Under the pieces are notes generated by a model. It saw only the letters and a list, made by a program, of their open reading frames with translations, searched no databases and had not been told where the DNA came from. Position numbers and translations under genes: made by a program. Positions 15,387 to 23,044 of a stretch of DNA of 26,802 nt are shown here, in pieces. The stretch's first letter is position 1. Each line of letters begins with the position of its first letter. Origin of the DNA: CAYOID01 sp964573115 (GTDB lineage: Bacteria > Desulfobacterota > Desulfovibrionia > Desulfovibrionales > Desulfothermaceae); contig CAZNIP010000037.1 in assembly GCA_964573115.1 (NCBI GenBank), positions 1 to 26,802 on the forward strand, read 5' to 3'.

Positions 15387-18300
15387 ATGATCGAATTTCG
15401 AGTCAGCTATCTTGCAGACAAGCTTGATGTGCATCGAAACACGGTCCGGAACTGGGTCAAGAGCGGCAGGCTCAAGGCGGTTCCCACTGTTGGCAAGCGG
15501 TATCGGATCTCCGAGCAGGATTTCCTCCATTTCTGCCTCGAGGTCGGTCTGACCAGGGCCGAGCTCCAGACCATCTTTCCCGAAATCGACTGGGAGCAGG
15601 AGGCTTCACAGCCTGCCGTCAAACAGCGGCTGGGCCAGGACGGCAAGAGCCAGAAACCTCTGGGCTCTGTCCTCGTTGCCGGAGGGGGGGTGGCCGGCAT
15701 TCAGGCAGCCCTGGACCTGGCTGATTCCGGGTACTACGTCTACCTGGTCGAAAAGACCGCCGGGATCGGCGGGGTCATGGCCCAGCTGGACAAGACCTTC
15801 CCCACCAACGACTGCGCCATGTGAATCATCTCACCCAAGCTGGTCGAGTGCGGTCGGCACTTGAACATCGAGCTCCTGACCCTGTCTGAAGTGACGGGCG
15901 TCAGCGGTTCAAAAGGCCATTTCAGGGTTTCGGTCACCAGGCGACCCAGGTATGTCGACACTGACAAGTGCATCGCCTGCAATGCCTGCGCTGAGAAGTG
16001 CCCGAAAAAGGTCGACGACGAGTTCAACATGGGGCTCAACAAGCGCAAGGCGGCCTACATCAAATACGGACAGACCGTCCCCCTGAAGTATGCCATCGAC
16101 CCGGAGCACTGCATCTACCTGACCAAGGGCAAGTGCAGGGCCTGTGAAAAATTCTGCCCCACCAGGGCCATCAATTTCGACGATCAGGAACAGACCCTGA
16201 TCCTCAACGTCGGCGCCATGATCCTGGCCCCCGGCTATCAGGCTTACGATCCGTCCGGGGTGGACGTCTACGGGTACGACACCATCCCGGATGTGGTCAC
16301 CAGCCTGGAATACGAGCGTTTGCTGTCCAGCTCCGGACCCTGTCTGGGACACCTTGAGCGGCCCTCCGACAACAGGGAGCCCAAAAAGATCGCCTGGATT
16401 CAGTGCGTGGGGTCCAGGAACACCAACCAGTGCAAGAACGGCTACTGTTCCAGTGTCTGCTGCATGTACGCCATCAAGCAGGCTCAGGTCACCGTGGAGC
16501 ATCTGGAGGGAGACGATGTCCAGCAGACCATCTTCTTCATGGACGTTCGGACTCACGGCAAGGAGTTCGAGCGTTACTACGAAGATGCCAAAGCCAAGGG
16601 CATCCGCTGTGTCCGGGCCCGTCCGCACACCATTCTCCCCGGACCCAGGAATTGCGGCGTGACTATGGAGTATGTCACAGACGACGGTGAGATCCACAAG
16701 GAGACCTTTGATCTGGCGGTGCTCTCCGTGGGCCTTGAGCAGAACGAGGAGACCGGAAAGCTGGCCGAGGTCGTGGGGCTGGAGCTGGATCGCTACCAGT
16801 TCGCCAAGACCTCTGATTTTTCGCCGGTCACGAGCTCGGTGGACGGGGTGTTTGTGACCGGGGCCTTCCAAGCCCCGATGGCCATCCCCAGGGCCGTGAC
16901 CCAGGCCTCCACTGCAGCGGCTGAAGTGGCCAGGGTTCTGCATCCAGCGCAGCACTCTCTGACCCAGGAGAGGACCTATCCTGCGGAAAAGGACATCTCC
17001 GGCCAGGAGCCACGGATCGGGGTCTATGTCTGCTCCTGCGGGATCAATATCGCAGGGGTGGTCGACGTCGAAGCCGTGGCTGACTCTGCCAGGTCCCTGC
17101 CAGGCGTGGTCCTGGTCAGGAACAACCTCTTCACCTGCTCCACCGACACCCAGGACCTCATGGCCAAAGAGATCAAGGAAAAGGATCTCAACAGAATCGT
17201 GATCGCGGCCTGCACCCCCAGGACCCATGAGACCCTTTTCCAGGACACCCTCAAAGAGGCCGGACTGAACGGCTATCTTGTGGAGATGGCCAATATCCGG
17301 AACCACAACGCCTGGGTCCACCAGAAAGAGCCGGCAAAAGCCACGGCCAAGGCCATGGACCAGGTCAGGATGGCTGTGGCCAAGGTGGCCCGAAACGAGG
17401 CCCTGGACGAGCTCGAGGTCCAGGTGACCCAGAAGGCCCTTGTGGTCGGAGGCGGCGTTTCAGGAATGGTGGCTGCTCTGGAGCTTTCCAGCCAGGGATT
17501 TCAGACTTTTCTGCTTGAAAAGGACGACCATCTCGGGGGCAACGGCGTGAAGCTCAATGTCTCCTCCGAGGGCCTCGACCGGGCAGGGTATGTCCGGAGC
17601 TTGATCAAGGACGTGCAGGACAGCCCGGCCATCGAGACCATGATGAAATCCAGGCTGGTGTCCACAACCGGTTCAGTGGGCAACTTCCAGAGCCAGGTCG
17701 AGGTCGAGGGACAGACCAGGACCCTGGACTACGGGATCGCTGTTGTGGCCACTGGTGCGGCCGAGCACAAGCCCGATCAGTACCTCTACGGGCAGAGCCA
17801 CAGGGTCAGGACCCACCTGGAGTTCGACCAGCTGCTCAAGAACGAGCCGGATCAGGCCTCGTCCATGAACAGCGTGGCCTTCATCCAGTGCGTGGGGTCC
17901 AGAGTCCCGGAACGGCCCTACTGCAGCCGGATCTGCTGCACCCACACCATGGAGCAGGCCATCGCCCTCAAGAGAGCCAACCCGGGGATGCGGGTCACGG
18001 TCCTGTACAGGGACATCAGGACCTACGGCAAGCATGAAGATCTGTTCACCCAGGCCAGAAAGCTCGGGGTGGTCTTCATCCGCTACGACCTGGACCGCTC
18101 TCCGGTGGTCGAGGAGGCCTCGAGCGGGCTGGAGATCCGGGTCTTCGACCCCATCCTGCAGCGGGAGGTTGCTGTCCTGGCCGACGGCCTGGTTCTGGCA
18201 ACGGCCATTGTCCCGCACGACAACTCAGAGCTCGTTGATCTCTACAAGTGCGGGCTGAACGAGGACGGCTTCATCAATGAGGCCCATCCCAAGCTCAGGC

Positions 18301-18686
18301 CGGTGGACATGAGCGTGGACGGCCTGTTCGTGGCCGGGCTCTGCAACTACCCTAAATCGATTGATGAATCCATATCACAGGCCAAGGCTGCCGTGTCCAG
18401 GGCCGGGGTGCTTCTGTCCCGGAAGGCCCTGAAGCTCGACGCGGTCAAATCCTTTGTGACCGAAAACTGCGACGGCTGTGCCCTGTGCGTGGATGTCTGC
18501 CCCTACAAGGCCATCTCCCTGGAACAGTTCGAGCGAAACGGCCAGGTCCACTCGCGGATTGCCGTGGACAAGGCTCTGTGCAGGGGTTGTGGCCTGTGTG
18601 AGGCCACCTGCCCCAAAGACGGGGTCTTTGTCCATGGGTTCACCGTTGATCAGCTCCGGGTGCAGCTTGACGCAGCCTTGAGCTGA
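15387..18686 (+). CDS. hdrA: Selenocysteine-containing double HdrA with an N-terminal helix-turn-helix domain
   Basis: HdrA is the FAD/Fe-S subunit that splits or merges electron pairs in heterodisulfide-reductase-type complexes. It is read here as one 1099-residue protein with UGA at 15822-15824 decoded as Sec146. The UGA sits in PTNDCAM-U-IISPKLVECGRH, where HdrA normally has Cys. Domains in order: excisionase/MerR-type HTH (about 3-52); linker; FAD Rossmann fold (VLVAGGGVAG, about 92-101); Fe-S motif CIACNACAEKC (195-205); a second Cys cluster (242-257); IQCVGSRN with a CC motif; a second HdrA-like half from about 543 (IGVYVCSCG, then a Rossmann VVGGGVSG near 685) without the Sec motif; and a C-terminal 2[4Fe-4S] ferredoxin (C1028-C1038, C1065 on). 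No ATG, GTG or TTG lies between the HTH and the FAD domain, so the HTH is an integral part. The HTH codons look less biased than the rest. Confidence 0.88.
15845..15863 (+). promoter_or_regulatory. Bacterial SECIS-like hairpin of hdrA
   Basis: A 7-bp stem (15845-15851 with 15857-15863, one G-U) closes a GGTCG loop. The GGUC loop resembles that of the E. coli fdhF SECIS. The loop begins 27 nt after the UGA, inside the range reported for bacterial SECIS elements (about 16-37 nt). Confidence 0.65.
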
Positions 18687-18773
18687 TGCGGATGCAAGGG
18701 CTGACGATGGAGCAGCCGTAGCAAGACGCTGGCCCCATCATCTCGAGACCTCCAAAGCAGAAGAGGTTGTGCT

Positions 18774-19211
18774 ATGTCTGATCGATTCGAACCGGTGATC
18801 ATCGGTTTTCTCTGCAACTGGTGCGCCTATGCCGGGGGGGATCTGGCAGGAGTTTCCAGAATGCAGTATCCTTCCAACATGAGAGCCATCAGAGTCATGT
18901 GCTCCGGCATGGTCCCCCCGAATCTGGTTGTCGAGGCCTTGCGCAAGGGGGCTGACGGCGTGATCGTCATGGGCTGACACCTGGGAGAATGCCATTACCT
19001 GGACGGTAATCACAAAGCATTGTCCCGGGCGCAGGTCATCTCGCTGGTCCTTCAGGATCAGGGCATCGATCCCCGCCGTTTCGCCCTGGAATGGGTCTCC
19101 TCGGCCGAAGCCGCCAGATTCGCCAAGGTGGTGACCGAATTCACGGACACGGTCAGGGGGCTGGGACCCAACCCGCTGAAAGTGAGCAAGGCTGAGGCCC
19201 TGGTGGCCTGA
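18774..19211 (+). CDS. mvhD: Selenocysteine-containing MvhD/VhuD (hydrogenase iron-sulfur subunit)
   Basis: MvhD carries electrons from the [NiFe] hydrogenase to HdrA through a [2Fe-2S] cluster. The 145-residue product is continuous across UGA 18975-18977 (Sec68). The N-terminus has IIGFLCNWCAYAGGD (C14, C17). The second ligand motif is VMG-U-HLGECHYLDGN, where the family has GCHxGDCHY, so Sec replaces a cluster cysteine. The C-terminal half (ISLVLQDQGIDPRRFALEW, VSSAEAARFAKVVTEF) continues in frame and matches the family, ruling out a true stop. It lies 87 bp after hdrA. Conventional calling would give a 67-residue fragment plus an orphan. Confidence 0.9.
18994..19010 (+). promoter_or_regulatory. 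Bacterial SECIS-like hairpin of mvhD
   Basis: A perfect 6-bp stem ATTACC/GGTAAT (18994-18999 with 19005-19010) closes a TGGAC loop that starts 22 nt after the UGA. Geometry and loop are identical to the vhuA element, and two stem pairs differ by compensatory change. Confidence 0.75.
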
Positions 19212-19235
19212 CTCCGGTCAGGCAGGGGGGACTCT

Positions 19236-19264
19236 CTTCAGTCCGGCCGCTGGCCGGGCTGAAG
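19236..19264 (+). repeat. Strong 13-bp hairpin between mvhD and the frhB-like gene
   Basis: A 13-bp stem (19236-19248 with 19252-19264, one G-T) with a GCT loop. It has no T tract. It could end or stabilise the upstream transcript and reduce expression of downstream genes. Its core CCGGCCGCTGGCCGG recurs exactly at 24203-24217, so it may also be part of a dispersed repeat. Confidence 0.55.
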
Positions 19265-19403
19265 GTCGAGGGTTGAGGGGAGAAAAGATGCCCCAGGTGC
19301 CGGGGAAAAAGTCGACCGGCCAGTTTGATCAGGGCAGAAACTCTGTCCAGTCACTGTCCTTGTCGGCCTTCTTCCTGAAACCAGACACCTGAAACCTCGC
19401 GAT

Positions 19404-19432
19404 GAAGTTTCATACGAGCACGACCACTGACC
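19404..19432 (+). repeat. Dispersed repeat, copy upstream of the frhB-like gene
   Basis: A 29-bp segment starting GAAGTTTCATACGAGC matches 24187-24215 at 25 of 29 positions. It ends 19 bp before the next start codon. Three of the four differences would be synonymous if read on the minus strand in the frame ...SGRARMKL. It could be a regulatory site, a mobile repeat or a coding remnant. Confidence 0.5.
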
Positions 19433-19451
19433 TGCGAACCAGGAGGGGTGT

Positions 19452-20567
19452 ATGAAGACGTTTTTCAATTTGATCCAGGAGGTGCAGAAGCCGGGCTTCT
19501 GCCATCGCTGCGGGGGGTGCGTGACCTTCTGCACCGCGGTGAACTATGGGGCCCTGAAGCTCGATGAGCAGGGCAACCCAGGCTACGCCGACATCGAGAA
19601 GTGCATCGAGTGCGGCCTGTGTTACGCGATCTGTCCTGAGATCGAGGAGCTGGAAGAGGAAACCAGGCGGCTGGTCAGCTGGTCCGCTCCCCTGGGCAGG
19701 GTCTTCGAGACCACTGTGGCCAGGGCCGCAGAACCGGATATCCGGAACCAGGCCACTGACGGCGGGGTGGTCACGGCCCTGCTCGTCCACCTCTTTGACT
19801 CCGGACGGATTGATGGAGCCATCGTGACCCGTCAGGTGAGCCCCTATCAGCGGGAACCCTTTCTGGCCATGACCAGAGAGGAGATCATCAATTCAGCCGG
19901 CTTTCACTTTGACACCTCCCACGGGATGAAGGACTTCAGCGACCGCTACCTGACCTATTCGTCCATTGAAGAGCTCAAACCCATGGTCACCAAGGGGCTG
20001 AGGAGGGTGGCCTTTGTGGGGACGCCCTGTCAGATCAAGTCCATCCGCAAAATGCAGGCCATGGAGATCGTGCCTTCCGAGGCCATTGCCGTCTGTTTCG
20101 GGCTCTTCTGTTCCGGAAACTTTCTCTTCGGTCCTGAACAGCGGGAGTTCATCGCCCGTGTGGGCGGGTTCTCCTGGGACCAGGCGGTCAAGATCAACGT
20201 CAAGGACGATTTCATGGTTCATCTCCAGGATGGGTCCATCGTGTCCATCAAGCTGGACGAGCTGGAGACCATCAAGCGCGTGGCCTGTCGGTATTGCCCG
20301 GATTATGCGGCTGAATTTGCCGACATCTCCTTTGGAGGCCTCGGGGCCGAGCACGGCTGGACCACGGTCCTGACCCGGTCCCCTCTGGGCCGGGCCATCT
20401 TTGCCGATGCCCGGGGCGAAGCCATTGAAGAGTTCAGCTGGAAGGACAATGCCCATTTTGCCACCAATGCTTTTGAACGCATCCTGCACTGGTCCGAAGG
20501 AAAGAAGAGAACGGCTCAGGCCAACCGGCAGGAGCTCGGCGGGTCCGCCGTGCAGGTCAAAGCCTGA
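19452..20567 (+). CDS. FrhB-like coenzyme F420 hydrogenase/dehydrogenase beta-subunit family protein
   Basis: The family uses FAD and Fe-S clusters to pass electrons between an iron-sulfur chain and a soluble two-electron carrier such as F420. The 371-residue protein begins with a 2[4Fe-4S] ferredoxin domain (C17, C20, C23, C27; C51, C54, C57, C61). The FrhB core follows: ATDGGVVTALLVHLF, FVGTPCQIKSIR, FGLFCSGNF, and a late CRYCPDYAAEFADISFGGLG cluster motif. Start ATG 19452 has AGGAGGG upstream. It sits between mvhD and the hydrogenase small subunit, so it is probably part of the same complex. The true carrier is unknown; F420 biosynthesis is not seen here. Confidence 0.85.
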   Translation: MKTFFNLIQEVQKPGFCHRCGGCVTFCTAVNYGALKLDEQGNPGYADIEKCIECGLCYAICPEIEELEEETRRLVSWSAPLGRVFETTVARAAEPDIRNQATDGGVVTALLVHLFDSGRIDGAIVTRQVSPYQREPFLAMTREEIINSAGFHFDTSHGMKDFSDRYLTYSSIEELKPMVTKGLRRVAFVGTPCQIKSIRKMQAMEIVPSEAIAVCFGLFCSGNFLFGPEQREFIARVGGFSWDQAVKINVKDDFMVHLQDGSIVSIKLDELETIKRVACRYCPDYAAEFADISFGGLGAEHGWTTVLTRSPLGRAIFADARGEAIEEFSWKDNAHFATNAFERILHWSEGKKRTAQANRQELGGSAVQVKA

Positions 20568-20603
20568 TCAGCCTTGCCAGGCAAAGCTGACAAGGAGAAG
20601 ACA

Positions 20604-21533
20604 ATGAGTGTTTCCGTGGCCTCAGAATGGCTCAACGCCTGTTCAGGGTGTGAGATCAGTATCGTTGACATGGGGGAGAGGCTCCTGGAGGTCCTGGAGC
20701 ACATCGACTTTGTGCACATCCCAGTGCTCATGGATCACAAATACTACGGGCAGGAGGGAGACAGAGCAGAGCTGGAGATCCCGAAGGCGGACATCGGCGT
20801 GCTCAGCGGGAGCATCCGCAACGAAGAGCACCTTGAGGTCGCCCATGCAATGCGGGAAAAATGCCGGCTGATCGTGGCCCTGGGGACCTGCGCGACCCAC
20901 GGTGGGATCCCGTCCCTGTGCAATGCCTGGAGCTCTGAAGAGCTGCTTGAAGGGGTTTTCAGCACCGAGACCACGGACATCCCGGGCGAACCTCCCCGTG
21001 ATGGCGTGCCCGCCCTGCTGGACCGGTGTTACGCCCTGGACGAGAAGATCCGGGTCGATGCCCATCTTCCCGGATGTGCCCCTCATCCAGACATGGTCTT
21101 TGGGGCCCTGATGGCCCTGGCTCTGGGGGAGAGTCCCGAATTGCCGGGCAAGTCCGTCTGCGACGTCTGCCCCACGGTGCGTCAGGGCAAGGGAGCCTTG
21201 AAAAAACTGCGCCGACTGCTCCAGAACCCACACTACGGCGCTCCAGAGGAGCCCATCGACCAGATGCGCTGCCTCCTGGAGCAGGGGTTTCTGTGCATGG
21301 GGCCGGTGACCAGGGCCGGATGCAACGGGTCAGGATCCGTTCCCAGATGCATTGCCGCCCGGGTGCCCTGCCGAGGGTGTTTCGGTCCGGTCAAGCACGA
21401 CTCCAATCAACTCCTGGACATGCTCGCGGCCCTGGCCTCAAACAGCATAGAGATCCAGTCCCTGCCAGAGCATTCGTCGCTGCTCCGCTTTTCCGGGGCG
21501 CACAACCTGCTCAGGCCGCGGGGACACCATTAA
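20604..21533 (+). CDS. vhuG: [NiFe]-hydrogenase small subunit, MvhG/VhuG type
   Basis: This is the electron-transfer subunit of a group 3c-type cytoplasmic hydrogenase, 309 residues. The proximal cluster motif LNACSGCEIS is at 10-19 (C13, C16), followed by GTCATHGGIPS and LPGCAPHPD. Further Cys residues lie in the C-terminal half (VCDVCPTVRQGKG, GPVTRAGCNGSG, RVPCRGCFGP), giving the usual cluster set. No twin-arginine signal is present, so the protein stays in the cytoplasm. ATG 20604 is chosen because AAGGAG lies 7 bp upstream; an ATG at 20574 would add ten atypical residues. It is 9 bp from the large subunit gene. Confidence 0.92.
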   Translation: MSVSVASEWLNACSGCEISIVDMGERLLEVLEHIDFVHIPVLMDHKYYGQEGDRAELEIPKADIGVLSGSIRNEEHLEVAHAMREKCRLIVALGTCATHGGIPSLCNAWSSEELLEGVFSTETTDIPGEPPRDGVPALLDRCYALDEKIRVDAHLPGCAPHPDMVFGALMALALGESPELPGKSVCDVCPTVRQGKGALKKLRRLLQNPHYGAPEEPIDQMRCLLEQGFLCMGPVTRAGCNGSGSVPRCIAARVPCRGCFGPVKHDSNQLLDMLAALASNSIEIQSLPEHSSLLRFSGAHNLLRPRGHH

Positions 21534-21542
21534 GGAGAACTC

Positions 21543-22988
21543 ATGACCCACGTCATCAACATCGCCCCCCTGACCCGGATCGAGGGTCATGCATCCATCG
21601 CCATCCACCTGGATGACGCCGGGGATGTGCAGGATTCCAAGGTGCACATCCTTTCTCTGCGGGGCTTTGAGAAATTTGTCGAAGGCAAGCCGGCTGAGGA
21701 GCTGCCCAGGATCGTGAACCGCATCTGCGGGATCTGCCCCTGGCATCACCATCTGGCTTCAAACAAGGCCGTGGACCGATGCTTCGGGGTCACCCCGCCA
21801 CCGGCCGGGCACAAGCTCAGAGAGCTGATGCACACCATCGCCCATGCCGAGGACAAGCTGCTCCATTTCTTCTTTCTGGCGGCAGCCGATTTCGTCCTCG
21901 GTCCGGACACCGACTACCAGGCCAGAAACGTGATCGGGGTGGCCAAGGCCAATCCCGAGCTGGCCCGGAAGGTGGTCCGCATGCGCAGCAAGGCCAAAAT
22001 GATCCTGGAACGGTTTGCCGGGAAGGCCATCCACCCCATTGCCGGGGTGACCGGCGGCTTTTCCAAGCCCCTGCTCGAAGAGGACCGCCGGGAGATGATC
22101 CAGGACGTTCAGGAACTGCTGGATTTTGCCCTGTTCACCATGGATTTTGCCAAGCAGACCGTCTTTCCTCCCTATCTGGAGACCATAGCCAGTCTGGGCG
22201 TGATCAGAACCGGGTTTTTGGGCACCGTGGCTGAGGACGGAGCCATGTCGCTGTACGACGGCAAGCTGAGGCTGATGAGGCCGGACGGTTCGAGCATCGA
22301 CTTCGCTCCGGCCGACTACGCCGAGTTCCTTGGCGAGCACGTCGAGTCGTACTCCTACGCCAAGATGCCCTATGCCAAGGTCTGGGACGAAGGCTTCTCC
22401 ATGGACCTGGATCAGCCCAGGGGCATGTACCGCTCGAACTGCCTGGCCAGGATGAATGTGGTCGAATCCATACCCACGCCGCGGGCCAACCAAGAGCTTC
22501 AGGAGTTCCGGGAGCGTTTCGGCAGGCCGGCTCAGGCCACGCTGCTCTATCACTGGGCCAGGCTGATCGAAGAGGTCCATGTCTGCGAGCATGCCCTGGA
22601 GCTGCTCAAGGATCCTGAGATCACCGATCCGAATGTCCGCGCTGAGGCCGAACCCAAGGCCGGCCGCGGAGTGGGCTGCGTTGAAGCTCCCAGGGGGACG
22701 CTCATTCACGACTACTCCACAGACGACCAGGGGTTGATCACCAGGGCCAACATGATTGTGGGCACGACCCACAACATCGGTCCCATCAACATGAGCGTGA
22801 ACCAGGCGGCCAGGTCGCTGATCCGCGAGGGCCAGGTGGACGAGACCATCCTGAACAAGATCGAGATGGCTGTCCGGGCTTACGACCCGTGAATATCCTG
22901 CGCCACACATCGCCTGGACGGCGATCATTCCGTGACCATCACCCTGTACAACAGCAACAACGAGGTCATGACCTCCTGGCCTTCATGA
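21543..22988 (+). CDS. vhuA: Selenocysteine-containing [NiFe(Se)]-hydrogenase large subunit, MvhA/VhuA-VhuU type
   Basis: This is the catalytic subunit holding the Ni-Fe site. The L1 motif RICGICPWHHH starts at residue 60. The frame meets UGA at 22890-22892 right after AYDP and continues as U-ISCATH. This rebuilds the L2 motif DPUxxCxxH with Sec450 in place of the first Cys and C453 as the second ligand. After H456 a 25-residue tail runs to TGA 22986-22988 and should be cut off by the maturation protease. Total is 481 residues. In methanococci the Sec-containing end is a separate peptide, VhuU; here it remains fused. Stopping at the UGA would remove half the nickel ligands, so truncation is not credible. 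AAGGAG lies before the ATG. Confidence 0.92.
22909..22925 (+). promoter_or_regulatory. Bacterial SECIS-like hairpin of vhuA
   Basis: A perfect 6-bp stem ATCGCC/GGCGAT (22909-22914 with 22920-22925) closes a TGGAC loop starting 22 nt after the UGA. Spacing and loop are the same as in mvhD. Confidence 0.75.
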
Positions 22989-23011
22989 ACCTTTCCTGGC
23001 CATGAATACAA

Positions 23012-23044
23012 TCCATGTCCAGGCTGAGCCTGGGAATGGATTTT
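23012..23044. terminator. Terminator of the hydrogenase operon
   Basis: A two-part stem: TCCAT/ATGGA outside and CCAGGC/GCCTGG inside, separated by a 2-nt by 2-nt internal loop, with a TGA apical loop, followed by TTTT. It lies 23 bp after the vhuA stop and abuts the convergent arginase gene, so it could work on both strands. Confidence 0.8.

Noticed and set aside
15909..17321. 470-residue open frame on the minus strand
   Set aside because: Antisense shadow of hdrA with Gly/Asp/His/Leu-rich low-complexity composition.
15822..22892. Three in-frame stops in hdrA, mvhD and vhuA as pseudogene mutations
   Set aside because: All are UGA, all fall on a family cysteine, all keep frame into conserved sequence, and all are followed by a SECIS-like hairpin.
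21759..22928. 389-residue minus-strand frame over vhuA
   Set aside because: Antisense to a conserved hydrogenase subunit; no domain.
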